Shown here one piece after another: positions 31,033 through 39,813 of a stretch of 64,000 nt of DNA (position 1 is its first letter; each line of letters opens with the position of its first letter). The stretch is from the NCBI RefSeq assembly GCF_029338395.1, contig NZ_CP119809.1:1054001-1118000 (forward strand). Direction: 5' to 3'. The notes under the pieces were generated by a model. That model did not search any database. It saw nothing but the letters and a program-made list of their open reading frames with translations, and was not told where the DNA came from. The translations under genes and the position numbers were made by a program. The stretch comes from Halorussus caseinilyticus. GTDB lineage: Archaea > Halobacteriota > Halobacteria > Halobacteriales > Haladaptataceae.

Positions 31033-31476
31033 TCACCGCTCGAACCACGCTTCGAGTATCGTCTCTACCGTCTCGTCCTGCGAGCGGACGTGTTCGCGTT
31101 CCGGGTCGCTCCGGAACTCCAGCGGTCGAAGGTCGTCGACCGCGACTCGCTCGGCGTCGAGTTTCGCCGCGGCGGCGACTTTCTCGTCGTCCAGAGCGAA
31201 CGACCGGCCGGGTTCGCCCCGACCCTCGCGGGCGACGAGGGTCCGAGCGTCGTCCAACACCTCGACGCCCTCGTCGGTCCAGCAGTCGTGACAGCACCGA
31301 AATTCGAGGGTGCCGCCGTAGTCGCCGACTTCGGTCGGGGCGAGTCCGCCGCGGGTCGCCGCGCCCCAGACGAGTCCGAGCGTATCGACCGTGACGTACC
31401 GGTCGTCGTCGCTCCCGCAGGCCGCGCAGACCGCGGGTTCGTCGGCGTAGGGCCAGTCGTCGGGGACCGTCTTCAT
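31033..31476 (-). CDS. Cysteine-pair (zinc ribbon-like) protein of unknown function
   Basis: The 147-residue protein has two Cys pairs (CAACGSDDD near residue 15 and CCHDCW near residue 55) that probably bind zinc, followed by an acidic helical tail. No family is recognised. The ATG at 31476 starts at the conserved-looking MKTVPDDWPYADEP; an ATG at 31503 would add nine residues. It lies 130 bp downstream of a dispersed repeat. Confidence 0.6.
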   Translation of the reverse strand: MKTVPDDWPYADEPAVCAACGSDDDRYVTVDTLGLVWGAATRGGLAPTEVGDYGGTLEFRCCHDCWTDEGVEVLDDARTLVAREGRGEPGRSFALDDEKVAAAAKLDAERVAVDDLRPLEFRSDPEREHVRSQDETVETILEAWFER

Positions 31477-31551
31477 GCTTCGAAGTTGATGCAGTACCGA
31501 CATATGCGTACCGCTCGGGACCGCGGCGTCGGTCGGTCGCACCCGGACACT

Positions 31552-31720
31552 TTTATCTGTCTTTTAGACTTGTTTTACTTTTCTTTAGCATTCTATAGCC
31601 GTCTCTCAGAACGAGGTAGCTGTCTCTCCCGTCCACGTCGGTGCGTGCTGGCGTCGTCGGCGCGGAGCGCCGACGACTCGTGGGCGGGTCGTCTCCGGGC
31701 GCGACCGCGAGCGGACAGGG
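31552..31720 (+). repeat. Dispersed T-rich/GC-palindrome element, copy Q
   Basis: A T-rich tract (31552-31590) is followed by CTATAG (31593-31598), about 45 variable bases, GCTGGCGTC (31647-31655) and the palindrome GTCGGCGC-GGA-GCGCCGAC (31656-31674). It is a clear second copy of the element at 23.62-23.81 kb in the opposite orientation; the two share nearly 30 consecutive matching positions around GCTGGCGTC. Confidence 0.6.
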
Positions 31721-31746
31721 ACGTTCGAGGGCGGTATCGCGCCTTC

Positions 31747-32085
31747 CTATCGAAGCAACACCGCGAGTCCGACGACGTTCCAGACGACGAGACCGAGACC
31801 GTAGAACAGCAGTTTCGCCCGGAGCGAGTAGTCCGAACTCGACCCCGGAAGCATCTCCATGCCCTCCGTGAGACCGGCCATGTCCATCTCCTCGGCCTGT
31901 CCGAACCCGGAGGCGGGCGCGGCCCCGGCCTCGCCAGCGCCGAGGACGACCAAGATGACTCCGGTCCCCGCGAGGACCAACAGCGGCAGTCCCGACCGGA
32001 AGACCAGATACGCCGTGCCGACGGTCACGACTGCGGCGAGCAGGGTGTAGCGAGCGAGAGGGGCTATCAGGGCGTTCCAGTCCAT
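31747..32085 (-). CDS. Three-helix membrane protein
   Basis: The 112-residue protein has hydrophobic helices at about 12-30, 33-52 and 88-110, with a Gly/Met-rich loop (about 55-85). No family is recognised with confidence. It sits 95 bp downstream of the metal-dependent hydrolase gene on the same strand. Confidence 0.6.
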   Translation of the reverse strand: MDWNALIAPLARYTLLAAVVTVGTAYLVFRSGLPLLVLAGTGVILVVLGAGEAGAAPASGFGQAEEMDMAGLTEGMEMLPGSSSDYSLRAKLLFYGLGLVVWNVVGLAVLLR

Positions 32086-32180
32086 ACGTACTCGTCGGCC
32101 AGCCGAAAGAAAAAGCCGGGGGTAGTTCGGGCGTCAACCGACGATGGCTCCCGGACCCGGCCACCGTCCGGTCCGGAGGA

Positions 32181-32954
32181 TTACCCGTCGCTCCGTTCGT
32201 CCAGCACGACCGGAACGCCGCGCCCGGCCACGTCCGCGGCGAACGCGCCCGAGTCGGTTTCGAGGGCCTCGAAGGTGTTGTAGTGAATCGGAAGCACGAG
32301 GTCGGGGTCCATCTCCTCGGCGAGTTCGGCCGCCTCGCGTCGGTCCATGGTGAACGACCCGCCGATGGGCGGGCAGAAAAGCGACACGTCGAGTTCCGCG
32401 TGGCCCGGCAGAGCGTCCGAGTCGCCCGGCCAGAACACCGTCACGTCGTCGCCGCCCTCGCCGGGAAGCGTGAGGTGGTAGCCGACGCCGAAGCCCTCGG
32501 GGTGGAAGGGTTCGCCGCTCGAATCGGTGTGGGGACCGTCGGGGTCGTTGTACCCCGGAATCGACCGGACGATAACGTCGCCGAGCAGTCGGTCGTCCGC
32601 GTCGCCGACGCGGACGACTTCGTAGGGCAGGTCGTCTACGTCTTCCACGTCGCGGTCGATTTTCGGCGGGTAGACCGCCTCGTAGACGACCACGGCGGCG
32701 TCGTCTCCCGCCACGCGCCGGATGCCCTCGGAGTCGTAGTGGTGGTCGTGCGTGACCAACACGAGGTCGCCGTCCTCCGGGCGGTAGTCGCGCGCCTCGG
32801 GGTGGCCGACGCTCGGCGAGTCGGGCCGCCACTCGCCCGTGAGCGTCCCGTACCGGCCGGGGTCCACGTAGACTACGGTGCCGTCGGGCGATTCGAGGCG
32901 CAGACCGGCGTAGCCGAGCCACTCTACGAGAAGTCCGTCGTGTCGAACCGTCAT
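32181..32954 (-). CDS. Metallo-beta-lactamase-fold hydrolase (UlaG/UPF0173-like)
   Basis: The 257-residue protein has the MBL metal motif in a variant form, THDHHYDS near residue 70. Later ligands appear at FWPGDSDALPG and LPIHYNTFEAL. Family members hydrolyse lactones, phosphodiesters or act on RNA; the substrate is unknown. It is soluble with no signal peptide, and its N terminus (WLGYAGLRLESPDGTVVYVDP) matches the UlaG-type opening strand. Confidence 0.82.
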   Translation of the reverse strand: MTVRHDGLLVEWLGYAGLRLESPDGTVVYVDPGRYGTLTGEWRPDSPSVGHPEARDYRPEDGDLVLVTHDHHYDSEGIRRVAGDDAAVVVYEAVYPPKIDRDVEDVDDLPYEVVRVGDADDRLLGDVIVRSIPGYNDPDGPHTDSSGEPFHPEGFGVGYHLTLPGEGGDDVTVFWPGDSDALPGHAELDVSLFCPPIGGSFTMDRREAAELAEEMDPDLVLPIHYNTFEALETDSGAFAADVAGRGVPVVLDERSDG

Positions 32955-33028
32955 ACCGGGAGGTAAGAGCGGGCGGGCCTAAAGGTTCGGCATCGGCGCG
33001 CCGAGCGAAGAATCGCCGCGACTGCCGT

Positions 33029-33060
33029 ATTCAGCGCGCACAGTCCTGCGCGCGCTGAAT
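33029..33060. repeat. Intergenic inverted repeat
   Basis: ATTCAGCGCGCA and its complement (with an extra GC pair in the right arm) flank CAGTCC. It lies between the methyltransferase stop and the hydrolase start and may act as a terminator stem. Confidence 0.35.
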
Positions 33061-33108
33061 CGCGGCCACGCGCGGACGACCACGCGAGCGCGAGCGGTGC
33101 GAGCGGAG

Positions 33109-33762
33109 TCAGGAACCGTCGGGGCGGCGGAACGCCCGGAGGGTGTCGCGCTTGGTCGCTCGGTGTGCGACCTCGGTAAGTCCGCGGTCGGTGAAGATGC
33201 GGTTCCAGTTTCGATAGTAGAGCGGGAACTCCTCGTTGACGTAGTTGACGCCGCGGCGCGCCTCGCGTTCGGTGTCGTCTTCGTTCTCGGAGACCGGCTC
33301 GCCGTCACGGTCCTCGTTCTCGACGGTGACGAGCAGGTCGTCGGTAATCCGGGCCAGTTCGCCGAAGACCGCCTCGTCGTCGGGATGGATGTGCTGGAGC
33401 GTCTCGACCGAGAACACCGCGTCGAACCGGCGGTCCTCGAACTCCGCCGCGACCGTCTCGATGGCGTCGTTGTAGAACGTCCCGGCGGCGGCGAGGTCGG
33501 GGTACGCGTCGTCCATCACCTCGAAGGCTTCGTCGTTGATTTCGACGCCGTGAACCCGGTGGTAACCGTGTTCGTGGAGGTGCGCGAGGTGGCGGCCCGA
33601 ACTGCACCCCAGTTCCACGACGGACGCGTCCGACCCCACGAACGAGTCGAGCAGGTCCAGAATCATCTCGCTCGTCTCGTCCGGGCCGTAGTACGCGTAG
33701 TAACTCGGCGAGTACTCCCCCGACCGCTCGGCCCACCGCTCTCGAACTTCGTCGGAATTCAC
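33109..33762 (-). CDS. Class I SAM-dependent methyltransferase
   Basis: The 217-residue protein has motif I VVELGCSSGRHLAHL, motif II GVEIND and post-I FDAVFSVETLQHI, all typical of the Rossmann-like methyltransferase fold. The substrate is not predictable; a small molecule is likely. The start codon is GTG. No operon partner is evident. Confidence 0.82.
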   Translation of the reverse strand: MNSDEVRERWAERSGEYSPSYYAYYGPDETSEMILDLLDSFVGSDASVVELGCSSGRHLAHLHEHGYHRVHGVEINDEAFEVMDDAYPDLAAAGTFYNDAIETVAAEFEDRRFDAVFSVETLQHIHPDDEAVFGELARITDDLLVTVENEDRDGEPVSENEDDTEREARRGVNYVNEEFPLYYRNWNRIFTDRGLTEVAHRATKRDTLRAFRRPDGS

Positions 33763-33886
33763 CTCTATCGGGACGGACCGCGGCCGTAAAACCCCACCGG
33801 CCTCGGGACGGCGGGCGTGGCCGGGGCGGTGTCGTTGGACGCGGTGCTGTGGTGGGCCGCGAGAAGTCGATAGGGCGCGTCGGGAG

Positions 33887-35323
33887 TCAGTCGTGAGGTG
33901 GTGCGTCGTCGTCCGCGCGGACTCGGCCGCCGTCTTCGGTCTCGGGGAACACCTTCCCCGGATTCAGGGTGTCGCGGGGGTCGAACGCCCGCTTGAGGCG
34001 GCGCATGGCTTCGACGGTTTCGGGACCGTGTTCGACTTCGAGGAAGTCGCGCTTGCCGAGACCGATGCCGTGTTCGCCCGTCGCGGTGCCGCCGAGGTCG
34101 ATTGCCTTCTCGACGGTGGCTTCGTAGAGTTCGTGGGCGGCCTCGACTCGTCCGGGGTCGTCCTCCTCGACCAGCACGGAGTAGTGGAGGTTGCCGTCGC
34201 CCGCGTGCCCGAAACAGGGGACCAGCAGGTCGCGGTCGTCGGCGGCGGATTTGACGAACCGCACCATCTCGGGGTAGGCGCTGATTGGCACCGTCACGTC
34301 GCCGGGATGGAGTGCGGTCAGGTCGGGGTCCCAGAGTTGGATGGCGTACGCGAGGTCCTCGCGGGCCTCCCAGAGGTCGGACATCTCCGCGTCGTCCGCC
34401 GCAGTCTCGAACCGCTGGCAGTCGTGGTCGGCGAACACCTCGCGGCAGAAGTCGATTTCGCGCGCTACGCCGTGGTCGGCGTGGAATTCGAGGAAGACGG
34501 TGGGCGCGTCGGGCAGGTCGGTGCCGGTGTAGGCGTTTGCCATCCGCGCGGAGTCCTCGTCCACGAGTTCGATGGTCGCCACGTCCACGCCCGAGCGCGC
34601 GGCGTCGAAGACGGCCTCGGCCGCGGCGTCGAGCGACGGGAAGAGCGCGCGAGCGCCGCGAACCTGCTCGGGTCGGCCCGCGAGTTCGAGGGTCGCGCGC
34701 GTGACGACCCCGAGGGTGCCCTCGCTCCCGACGAAGAGGTCTTTGAGGTTGTAGCCGCTGGAGGTTTTCGCGGCCCTGCTCCCGGCGGCGACGACCGACC
34801 CGTCGGCGAGGACGACTTCCAACTCCAGCACCCAGTCGGCGACTTCGCCGTACTTGACGGTCTTCATCCCCGAGGCGTCGTTCGCTATCATCCCGCCGAC
34901 GGTCGAGATGTCGCCCGAGGAGGGGAGCGGCGGGAAGAACAGGCCTTCGTCGGCGACTGCTTCGTCCACCGCAGAGCCGTAGACGCCGGGTTCAACGTCG
35001 ATTTGGAAGTCATCGGCGCGCACGTCCAACACGGCGTCCATTCGCGAACAGTCGAGGCTGACGCCGCGGCGGGCGGGGACGGCGTTGCCCTCCAGACTCG
35101 TCCCCGCGGCGAACGGCGTGACCGGGACCCGGCGCTCGTCGGCCGCCGCGAGGACGGCCGACACGTCGGCGGTCGATTCGGGCCAGACCACGGCGTCGGG
35201 GGTGACGCCCAGTCCGCGCTCCTCGGCCCCGAAGTCGGCCGCGTGGCTCTCGCGGGCCGACTCGCCGAACGAGACTTCGCCGTCGAGCGCGAGGTCCGAG
35301 AGGAACGAGCAGTTGTGTGTCAT
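33887..35323 (-). CDS. FAD-linked oxidoreductase, glycolate oxidase GlcD / D-lactate dehydrogenase family
   Basis: The 478-residue protein has a PCMH-type FAD domain (PVTPFAAGTSLEGNAV, GGMIANDASGMKTVKYGEVADW) and a C-terminal FAD-oxidase domain (FGHAGDGNLHYSVLV, TATGEHGIGLGKRDFL). It oxidises a 2-hydroxyacid such as D-lactate or glycolate and passes electrons to the respiratory chain. No GlcE or GlcF iron-sulfur partner gene is adjacent. The length is normal for a stand-alone enzyme. Confidence 0.88.
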   Translation of the reverse strand: MTHNCSFLSDLALDGEVSFGESARESHAADFGAEERGLGVTPDAVVWPESTADVSAVLAAADERRVPVTPFAAGTSLEGNAVPARRGVSLDCSRMDAVLDVRADDFQIDVEPGVYGSAVDEAVADEGLFFPPLPSSGDISTVGGMIANDASGMKTVKYGEVADWVLELEVVLADGSVVAAGSRAAKTSSGYNLKDLFVGSEGTLGVVTRATLELAGRPEQVRGARALFPSLDAAAEAVFDAARSGVDVATIELVDEDSARMANAYTGTDLPDAPTVFLEFHADHGVAREIDFCREVFADHDCQRFETAADDAEMSDLWEAREDLAYAIQLWDPDLTALHPGDVTVPISAYPEMVRFVKSAADDRDLLVPCFGHAGDGNLHYSVLVEEDDPGRVEAAHELYEATVEKAIDLGGTATGEHGIGLGKRDFLEVEHGPETVEAMRRLKRAFDPRDTLNPGKVFPETEDGGRVRADDDAPPHD

Positions 35324-35623
35324 ACGCTAGCGTCGGTCGGGGGTCGCTTAAAGTTTGGACCGCGCTCGGGCGGTCAGGTGGGAAGTCGTCGGTGACGCCG
35401 AGCGCGAAAAGCCGGTGAGACAGCGACCGACGACGTGAGAGACGAAGAGCGCCAGATTCGGAGGACGGCCGACAGCGACCGACTGCTCGAACCGATGACT
35501 CGTGCCACCGGCCGAAACTCGTGGTCCGGTCCGCCGGGCGCTATCGCTGGCTTCGGGATGTGGCGTTTCGTGGATTGAGACAATCCGCGGAACCGCGAAT
35601 TGGGACAGACCACGGGACGCGCC

Positions 35624-35664
35624 GCGTCTGCGCTCGCGCTCGCGGTCCGCGCGAGCGCAGACGC
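35624..35664. repeat. Perfect 16-bp inverted repeat
   Basis: GCGTCTGCGCTCGCGC and its exact complement are separated by nine bases. It would form a very stable stem and is not next to a gene end. Confidence 0.5.
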
Positions 35665-35694
35665 ACGCGGGGAGGTTCGGGGCGCGGTGCGGAT

Positions 35695-35751
35695 GTGGTG
35701 CGGAGGCGGTGCGGAGGCGGTGCTGTGCAGTTTTGATTGGCTCAGGCCTGA
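35695..35751 (+). repeat. GATTGGCTCA element, single arm
   Basis: A GCGGAGGCGGTG-type G-rich stretch leads into TTTTGATTGGCTCAGGCCTG (core 35735-35750), matching the arms at 23.36 and 23.48 kb. Confidence 0.5.
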
Positions 35752-35790
35752 CGCCCGCGACTCCGGGTCGTCTGCTGTTCGCGGTCCGGG

Positions 35791-35870
35791 GTCGGCGGTG
35801 TCGTTCGGTCGGCAGTGCAGTCGGCGGTGTCGCGCGGTCGGCGGTGTCGCGCGGTCGGCGGTGTCGTGCG
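35791..35870 (+). repeat. 17-bp tandem repeat array
   Basis: Four full units of GTCGGCGGTGTCG(C/T)(G/T)CG (35791, 35820, 35837, 35854) and one 12-bp degenerate unit (35808) lie head to tail. There are no spacers, so it is a minisatellite and not a CRISPR array. Confidence 0.7.
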
Positions 35871-35944
35871 GCCGCAGTTGACCCGACCGTGCGGTCGTGA
35901 CCGTCGCCGACTTCGCAGAGCAACAATCACAGACGTAATCCGCG

Positions 35945-35980
35945 TCTACATAATTCTGAAACAAACAAAAATAATTCTCT
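35945..35980 (-). terminator. T-rich tract after the P450 gene
   Basis: On the minus strand the stop codon runs into AGAATTATTTTTGTTTGTTT, a U-rich terminator form. Confidence 0.5.
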
Positions 35981-37361
35981 ACGAAATCTCTACCTCGGTC
36001 TCGGACACGTCCCACTGGGTGCCCTCGCGCTCGTGAATCTTCATCTGGACCGGGTTCTGCGGCCGCGCGGTGATGCTCGGTTGGAGGTCCAACGCGGGTG
36101 AGGAGACGAGTTCGAGGTGGAACTCCTGTAGAATCGTCGCCAGCACGAGGCGGGCCTCCAGCATGGCGAAGCGGTCGCCGATGCACCGGCGCGGTCCCGC
36201 CGCGAACGGGAAGTAGGCCAGTCGCGGGATGGACTCGCGGAAGCCGTCGGTCCACCGCTCCGGTCGGAACGCCATCGGGTCGTCGTACCACCGCGGGTCG
36301 CGGTGGACGTGGTACTGACTCATGCTGACCGTCACGCCCGCCGGAATCCGGTAGTCGCCCACGTAGTCGTCCTCGACCGGTTCGCGGACGATGCCCGGCA
36401 CCGGCGGGTAGAGGCGCATCGACTCTTGGACGACCTGTTCGAGGTACGTGAGGTCGTTCAGGTCCGCCATCGTCGGCCGGTCGCCGCCCAGCACGTCGTC
36501 GAGTTCCGCGAGTAGTTTCTCCTCGACGCCGGGATTCTGGGCCAACACGAAGAAGGTGAACGTGAGCGCCAGCGCGGTGGTCTCGTGGCCCGCCAGCAGG
36601 AGCGTCATCACCTCGTCGCGGACCTGCCGGTCGCTCATCCCCTCGCCCTCCTCGTCGCGGGCCGACAGGAGCATCGATACCACGTCGTCGTCGGTCGGGT
36701 TGCGCTTTCGCTCGCGGATGATGCGGGCGACCACGCGGTCGAGCGTCTCGACCGCGTTCTCCAACCGGCGGCGGCCGGGCGTCGGAACCTCCTTCGGGAG
36801 CAGGTCGGCCAGCGAGAACTCCGAGGCGTCCATCACGACCTCCAGCGCGTCGCCGACGCGCTCGGACTCGTCGCTCAGGTCCAGACCGAACAGGGACCGG
36901 CCGACGATTTCGAGCGTCAGCGCGGTCATCTCCGAGTGAACGTCTCGCACCTCGTCGTCGCGCCACCGGGCGGTCTGGCCTTCGGTCACATCCACCATCA
37001 TCTCGGCGTACGTCGAGATGCGCTCGGGGTGGAACGCGGGTTCCACGAGGTGGCGCTGTCGCCGCCAGAACTCGCCTTCGCTGTTCAGGATGCCGTTGCC
37101 CGTGACCGGCCCGAGCGCCTCCTGAAACGCTTCGCCCTTCACGTAGTTCTGGTTGTTCCGGACGAGGACGTGTTCGATGTGGTCGGGGTCCGCGAGGTGG
37201 TATATCCACCCGTTGGGAATCTTCCAGCGAACCACGTCGCCGTACTCGCGGTGCATCCGGCGCTCGAACTCGAACTGGTCGCGGGCGAACTCGTGGAGGC
37301 TTCCGACGACCGGCAGTCCGTCGGGACCCGGCGGCGTCTTGGCCTTCCGGCGATTAGTCAT
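35979..37361 (-). CDS. Cytochrome P450
   Basis: The 460-residue protein has the I-helix oxygen-binding motif AGHETT, the K-helix ESMR (ExxR), the PERW motif, and the heme-thiolate loop FPFAAGPRRCIG. It should insert one oxygen atom into a lipid-like or terpenoid substrate, with electrons from a ferredoxin. No N-terminal membrane anchor is seen, so it is soluble. The ATG at 37361 (MTNRRKAKTPPGP) puts the proline-rich hinge at the N terminus; an upstream ATG was rejected. Confidence 0.93.
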   Translation of the reverse strand: MTNRRKAKTPPGPDGLPVVGSLHEFARDQFEFERRMHREYGDVVRWKIPNGWIYHLADPDHIEHVLVRNNQNYVKGEAFQEALGPVTGNGILNSEGEFWRRQRHLVEPAFHPERISTYAEMMVDVTEGQTARWRDDEVRDVHSEMTALTLEIVGRSLFGLDLSDESERVGDALEVVMDASEFSLADLLPKEVPTPGRRRLENAVETLDRVVARIIRERKRNPTDDDVVSMLLSARDEEGEGMSDRQVRDEVMTLLLAGHETTALALTFTFFVLAQNPGVEEKLLAELDDVLGGDRPTMADLNDLTYLEQVVQESMRLYPPVPGIVREPVEDDYVGDYRIPAGVTVSMSQYHVHRDPRWYDDPMAFRPERWTDGFRESIPRLAYFPFAAGPRRCIGDRFAMLEARLVLATILQEFHLELVSSPALDLQPSITARPQNPVQMKIHEREGTQWDVSETEVEIS

Positions 37362-37427
37362 GTCGCTCGCTACGCGGCGGAGACCCAAGTAGCCGACGTT
37401 AGCAACGCCGTACAACCCGAATCCGGT

Positions 37428-38462
37428 TCACGAGTCGTCGCTGTAGGACTGCCGGAGGACGAACGGCCCGATTGCCAGCGCGTGCTTGGCCACGACCACG
37501 ATGCGCAGGATGTAGGTCAGAAACAGGAGGAACGGGACCAGCGTGACGGTGAACGCCGCGCCGACGACCCACGTCACGTTCGGCACGCCGAGCGTCGCCC
37601 CCGGAAAGGTCGCCGCGCCGACGAACGCCAGCATCGACCCGGCCACGACCAGCGCCGGGACCGCCGCGTAGAGGATGTACCGCGAGAGGTCGATGAGTTC
37701 CCACTGGAAGTACAGCGTCTTGATGTGTTCGCGCGCCGGGCCGAACATGGTCAGGGCCGTCTCCAAGTCGTGGAACGCTTCGCGGTCCCCGTCGTCCAGA
37801 CTGTCCTCGAACTGGTCGGTCAGGCGCTCTATCTGGTAAATCTTCCACGCGTAGTTGTAGTCGAGCGCCGCGCCCAACACCCCGAACGTGCCGAACTGGG
37901 CGTCGCCGAGTTTGTCGAGGGTCGTGTCGGCGTTGTTCCGCAGACTGTCGAGCAGTTCGCCGACCTGTCGGCGGAGTTCCTCGTCGTCGTTGTCCGCGAG
38001 GCGTTCTTCGAGCGCGTCCGCCCGGCGCTTGTTCACGTCCAGAAGTTGGCCGAGGAACTGGGCGGGGTCGGCCTCCGGTGCCGACTCGAAGAGTTCGGTC
38101 GCGTAGGTCCGGAAGTCCATCGCGTCGCTCATCCGCTGGCGCTGGTCGCCCAGCGGTCCGTTCTCTTGGGAGATGACGAGTTGGCTGATGGTGACGACCA
38201 GCGTCGTCCCGGTGATGACGGCTCCTATCATGGTCGAGAACATGGTCTCGACGGTGTCGGACGACCGGATGGCGACCTGTAACGACGGGACCGAGACCGT
38301 GCTGGCGGCGACGAACCCGGCGAAGACGCCGAGGGCCAACAGACCCGTCGCGCCGAACCGATTGCCGCCGAGCAGGAACCAGTTGTAGAAGCGATTCAGG
38401 CCGATGCGCTCGCGGAGCGTGTTCGCCGACCGAATCTCGTCGGACTCGGGGGTCTCACTCAT
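37428..38462 (-). CDS. Membrane protein with large helical cytoplasmic region (DUF2254-like)
   Basis: The 344-residue protein has two N-terminal helices (about 35-60, 78-100), a long acidic helical region (about 105-230) and three C-terminal helices (about 250-335). The opening and GxVITGTTLVVTISQLVISQENGP segment resemble DUF2254-type proteins, which have no known function. Its ATG overlaps the stop region of the upstream 77-residue gene by 8 nt, so the two are coupled. Confidence 0.7.
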   Translation of the reverse strand: MSETPESDEIRSANTLRERIGLNRFYNWFLLGGNRFGATGLLALGVFAGFVAASTVSVPSLQVAIRSSDTVETMFSTMIGAVITGTTLVVTISQLVISQENGPLGDQRQRMSDAMDFRTYATELFESAPEADPAQFLGQLLDVNKRRADALEERLADNDDEELRRQVGELLDSLRNNADTTLDKLGDAQFGTFGVLGAALDYNYAWKIYQIERLTDQFEDSLDDGDREAFHDLETALTMFGPAREHIKTLYFQWELIDLSRYILYAAVPALVVAGSMLAFVGAATFPGATLGVPNVTWVVGAAFTVTLVPFLLFLTYILRIVVVAKHALAIGPFVLRQSYSDDS

Positions 38463-38688
38463 CGTCGGCCTCGGAGCCATCTCGCCGGGTGTCGGTCTCG
38501 GCGACGGGTCGCCGGAAGACGAGGAACTTGGTCCCGCCGCCCACGTAGTCGATGGTCTCGTCGAGTTCCCACCCGTCGGCGGCGAACTCCGCTAAGGTCG
38601 GCGTGGGGTCGCGGGCCTCCTTCTGCGAGGTCTCTCGGGGTGGCTTGACCACTCGGTACTCCCATCTGGCGGACGACTCGGAATCCAC
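38455..38688 (-). CDS. DUF4177-like small protein
   Basis: The 77-residue protein has the WEYRVVK opening and LAEFAADGWELDETIDYVGGGTKFLVFRRP, the two-strand-helix pattern of DUF4177. The GTG start at 38688 is used. It precedes and overlaps the multi-helix membrane protein gene, suggesting a soluble partner of that protein. Confidence 0.7.
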   Translation of the reverse strand: MDSESSARWEYRVVKPPRETSQKEARDPTPTLAEFAADGWELDETIDYVGGGTKFLVFRRPVAETDTRRDGSEADDE

Positions 38689-38735
38689 GTGACCGGAGTG
38701 ACGGGAGTAGAGAGGCTAAAGGTGGCGGCCAGTGA

Positions 38736-38764
38736 GACGGCGAACCCGACTCGGGTTCGCCGTC
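38736..38764. terminator. Perfect 14-bp hairpin at the end of the ABC-2 operon
   Basis: GACGGCGAACCCGA, one C, then the exact complement; it touches the stop codon of the last permease gene on the minus strand. It is the likely operon terminator or processing stem. Confidence 0.45.
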
Positions 38765-39813
38765 TACTCGCCGAGTCCCCGACGCCCGACGAGTCGCCGG
38801 AGACCGACGAACGCGGCGAGCGAGACGACCAGATACGCCGCGACCGAGAGGTGAGTCGTGGTCGTCGGACTCCCGATGGCCAACTTCGCCACCGCGTTGG
38901 CGGGCGACTCCGGCAGGAGGTAGGTCGCGCTGAACACCACCAGCACGCCCATCGAGAAGAGGAACTGGGCCTGCTTTCGCTCGCGGAACGCCAGCGCCGC
39001 CGTCGCGCCCATCGTGACCACGCCGACCGAAAAGCCGGTCACGAGCAGGAGGATTTCGAGGGGGTTCGAAATCGCGGTCCCGTTGAGCGACAGAAGCGCC
39101 AGCCACGCGCCCGCCTGCACGGGCGCGAGGACGCCCATCGCCAGCATCTTCCCGTCCACGATGTCGGTGGCGGTCAGCGGCGTCACCCGGAGCAGTTCCA
39201 GCGTCCCGCGGTCGTACTCCTCGGCGATGGCGTCCACCGCGATGGACCCGCTGACGAACACCGGCAGGAACGTGAGGAGGGGAACCAGCACGGTGTAGGT
39301 GAACCCGAAGTAGGGACTCGACGACGACTCGGGCGGAAGTTCGACGGGTCGGCGGTCGAGTCTGGAGTCGAGTCGCTGTCGCTCGTTTCGCTCGAACGCC
39401 TCCAGCACGCCCTTAATCTGGGTCACGACCAGCGTCGTCCGGACGTTGCCGTCGGGCGCGACCGCTCGCACGCGCGCCCGACCGTCGGGCGCACGTTCTA
39501 CCATAAGTACGGCGTGAATCTCGCCTCGGCGGAAGTCCCGCATCGCGGCCTCCTCGGTGCCGTACTCGACGGCCCGCCACCCGCGTTCGTCCTCGACGAC
39601 GGGCACGATGTCCTCGCCCGCCTCGCCCGTGACGCCGAACTCCACGACGAACTGGTTCGAGACCGACCCGGGGTCGTACAGCGAGACGAGTCCGACCGCG
39701 AGGAACGACGAGAACGCCGCGACGAACAACTGGATGAGGATTGCCAGCACGATGGTCTTCTCGCTCCGGAGCGAGGCCAACTCGCGCTTGGCGACCGTCA
39801 GGCGCTTACCCAA
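38764..39813 (-). CDS. ABC-2 type permease (NatB-like), second subunit
   Basis: The 349-residue protein has one N-terminal helix (about 22-45), an extracellular loop of about 130 residues, and five C-terminal helices with the ABC-2 signature region (DAIAEEYDRGTLELLRVTPLTATDIVDGKMLA). It exports an unknown substrate with the ATPase at 41662. The apparent start is TTG inside an 8-nt overlap with the upstream gene; a downstream start cannot be excluded. Confidence 0.82.
   Translation of the reverse strand: MGKRLTVAKRELASLRSEKTIVLAILIQLFVAAFSSFLAVGLVSLYDPGSVSNQFVVEFGVTGEAGEDIVPVVEDERGWRAVEYGTEEAAMRDFRRGEIHAVLMVERAPDGRARVRAVAPDGNVRTTLVVTQIKGVLEAFERNERQRLDSRLDRRPVELPPESSSSPYFGFTYTVLVPLLTFLPVFVSGSIAVDAIAEEYDRGTLELLRVTPLTATDIVDGKMLAMGVLAPVQAGAWLALLSLNGTAISNPLEILLLVTGFSVGVVTMGATAALAFRERKQAQFLFSMGVLVVFSATYLLPESPANAVAKLAIGSPTTTTHLSVAAYLVVSLAAFVGLRRLVGRRGLGE

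Larger units (their letters stand above)
35324..35978. other. 655-bp noncoding region with a hairpin, tandem repeats and a dispersed element
   Basis: No gene is supported. It contains a perfect 16-bp inverted repeat (35624-35664), one GATTGGCTCA element copy with a G-rich flank, a 17-bp tandem array (35791-35870) and a T-rich terminator for the P450 gene. Confidence 0.6.

Noticed and set aside
30944-31291. Frames on both strands between the TOBE gene and the zinc-ribbon gene
   Set aside because: They overlap the 31033-31476 gene and have low-complexity Arg-rich translations.
33893-35395. 500-codon plus-strand frame opposite the GlcD-type gene
   Set aside because: The minus-strand product has full FAD-binding motifs; the opposite frame is a shadow.
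35791-35870. Possible CRISPR array
   Set aside because: The 17-bp units are contiguous with no spacers, and no cas gene is in the window.
35374-37209. 611-codon minus-strand frame across the P450 gene and the repeat region
   Set aside because: It is Arg/Pro-rich, overlaps the P450 in another frame and runs through the noncoding tandem repeats.
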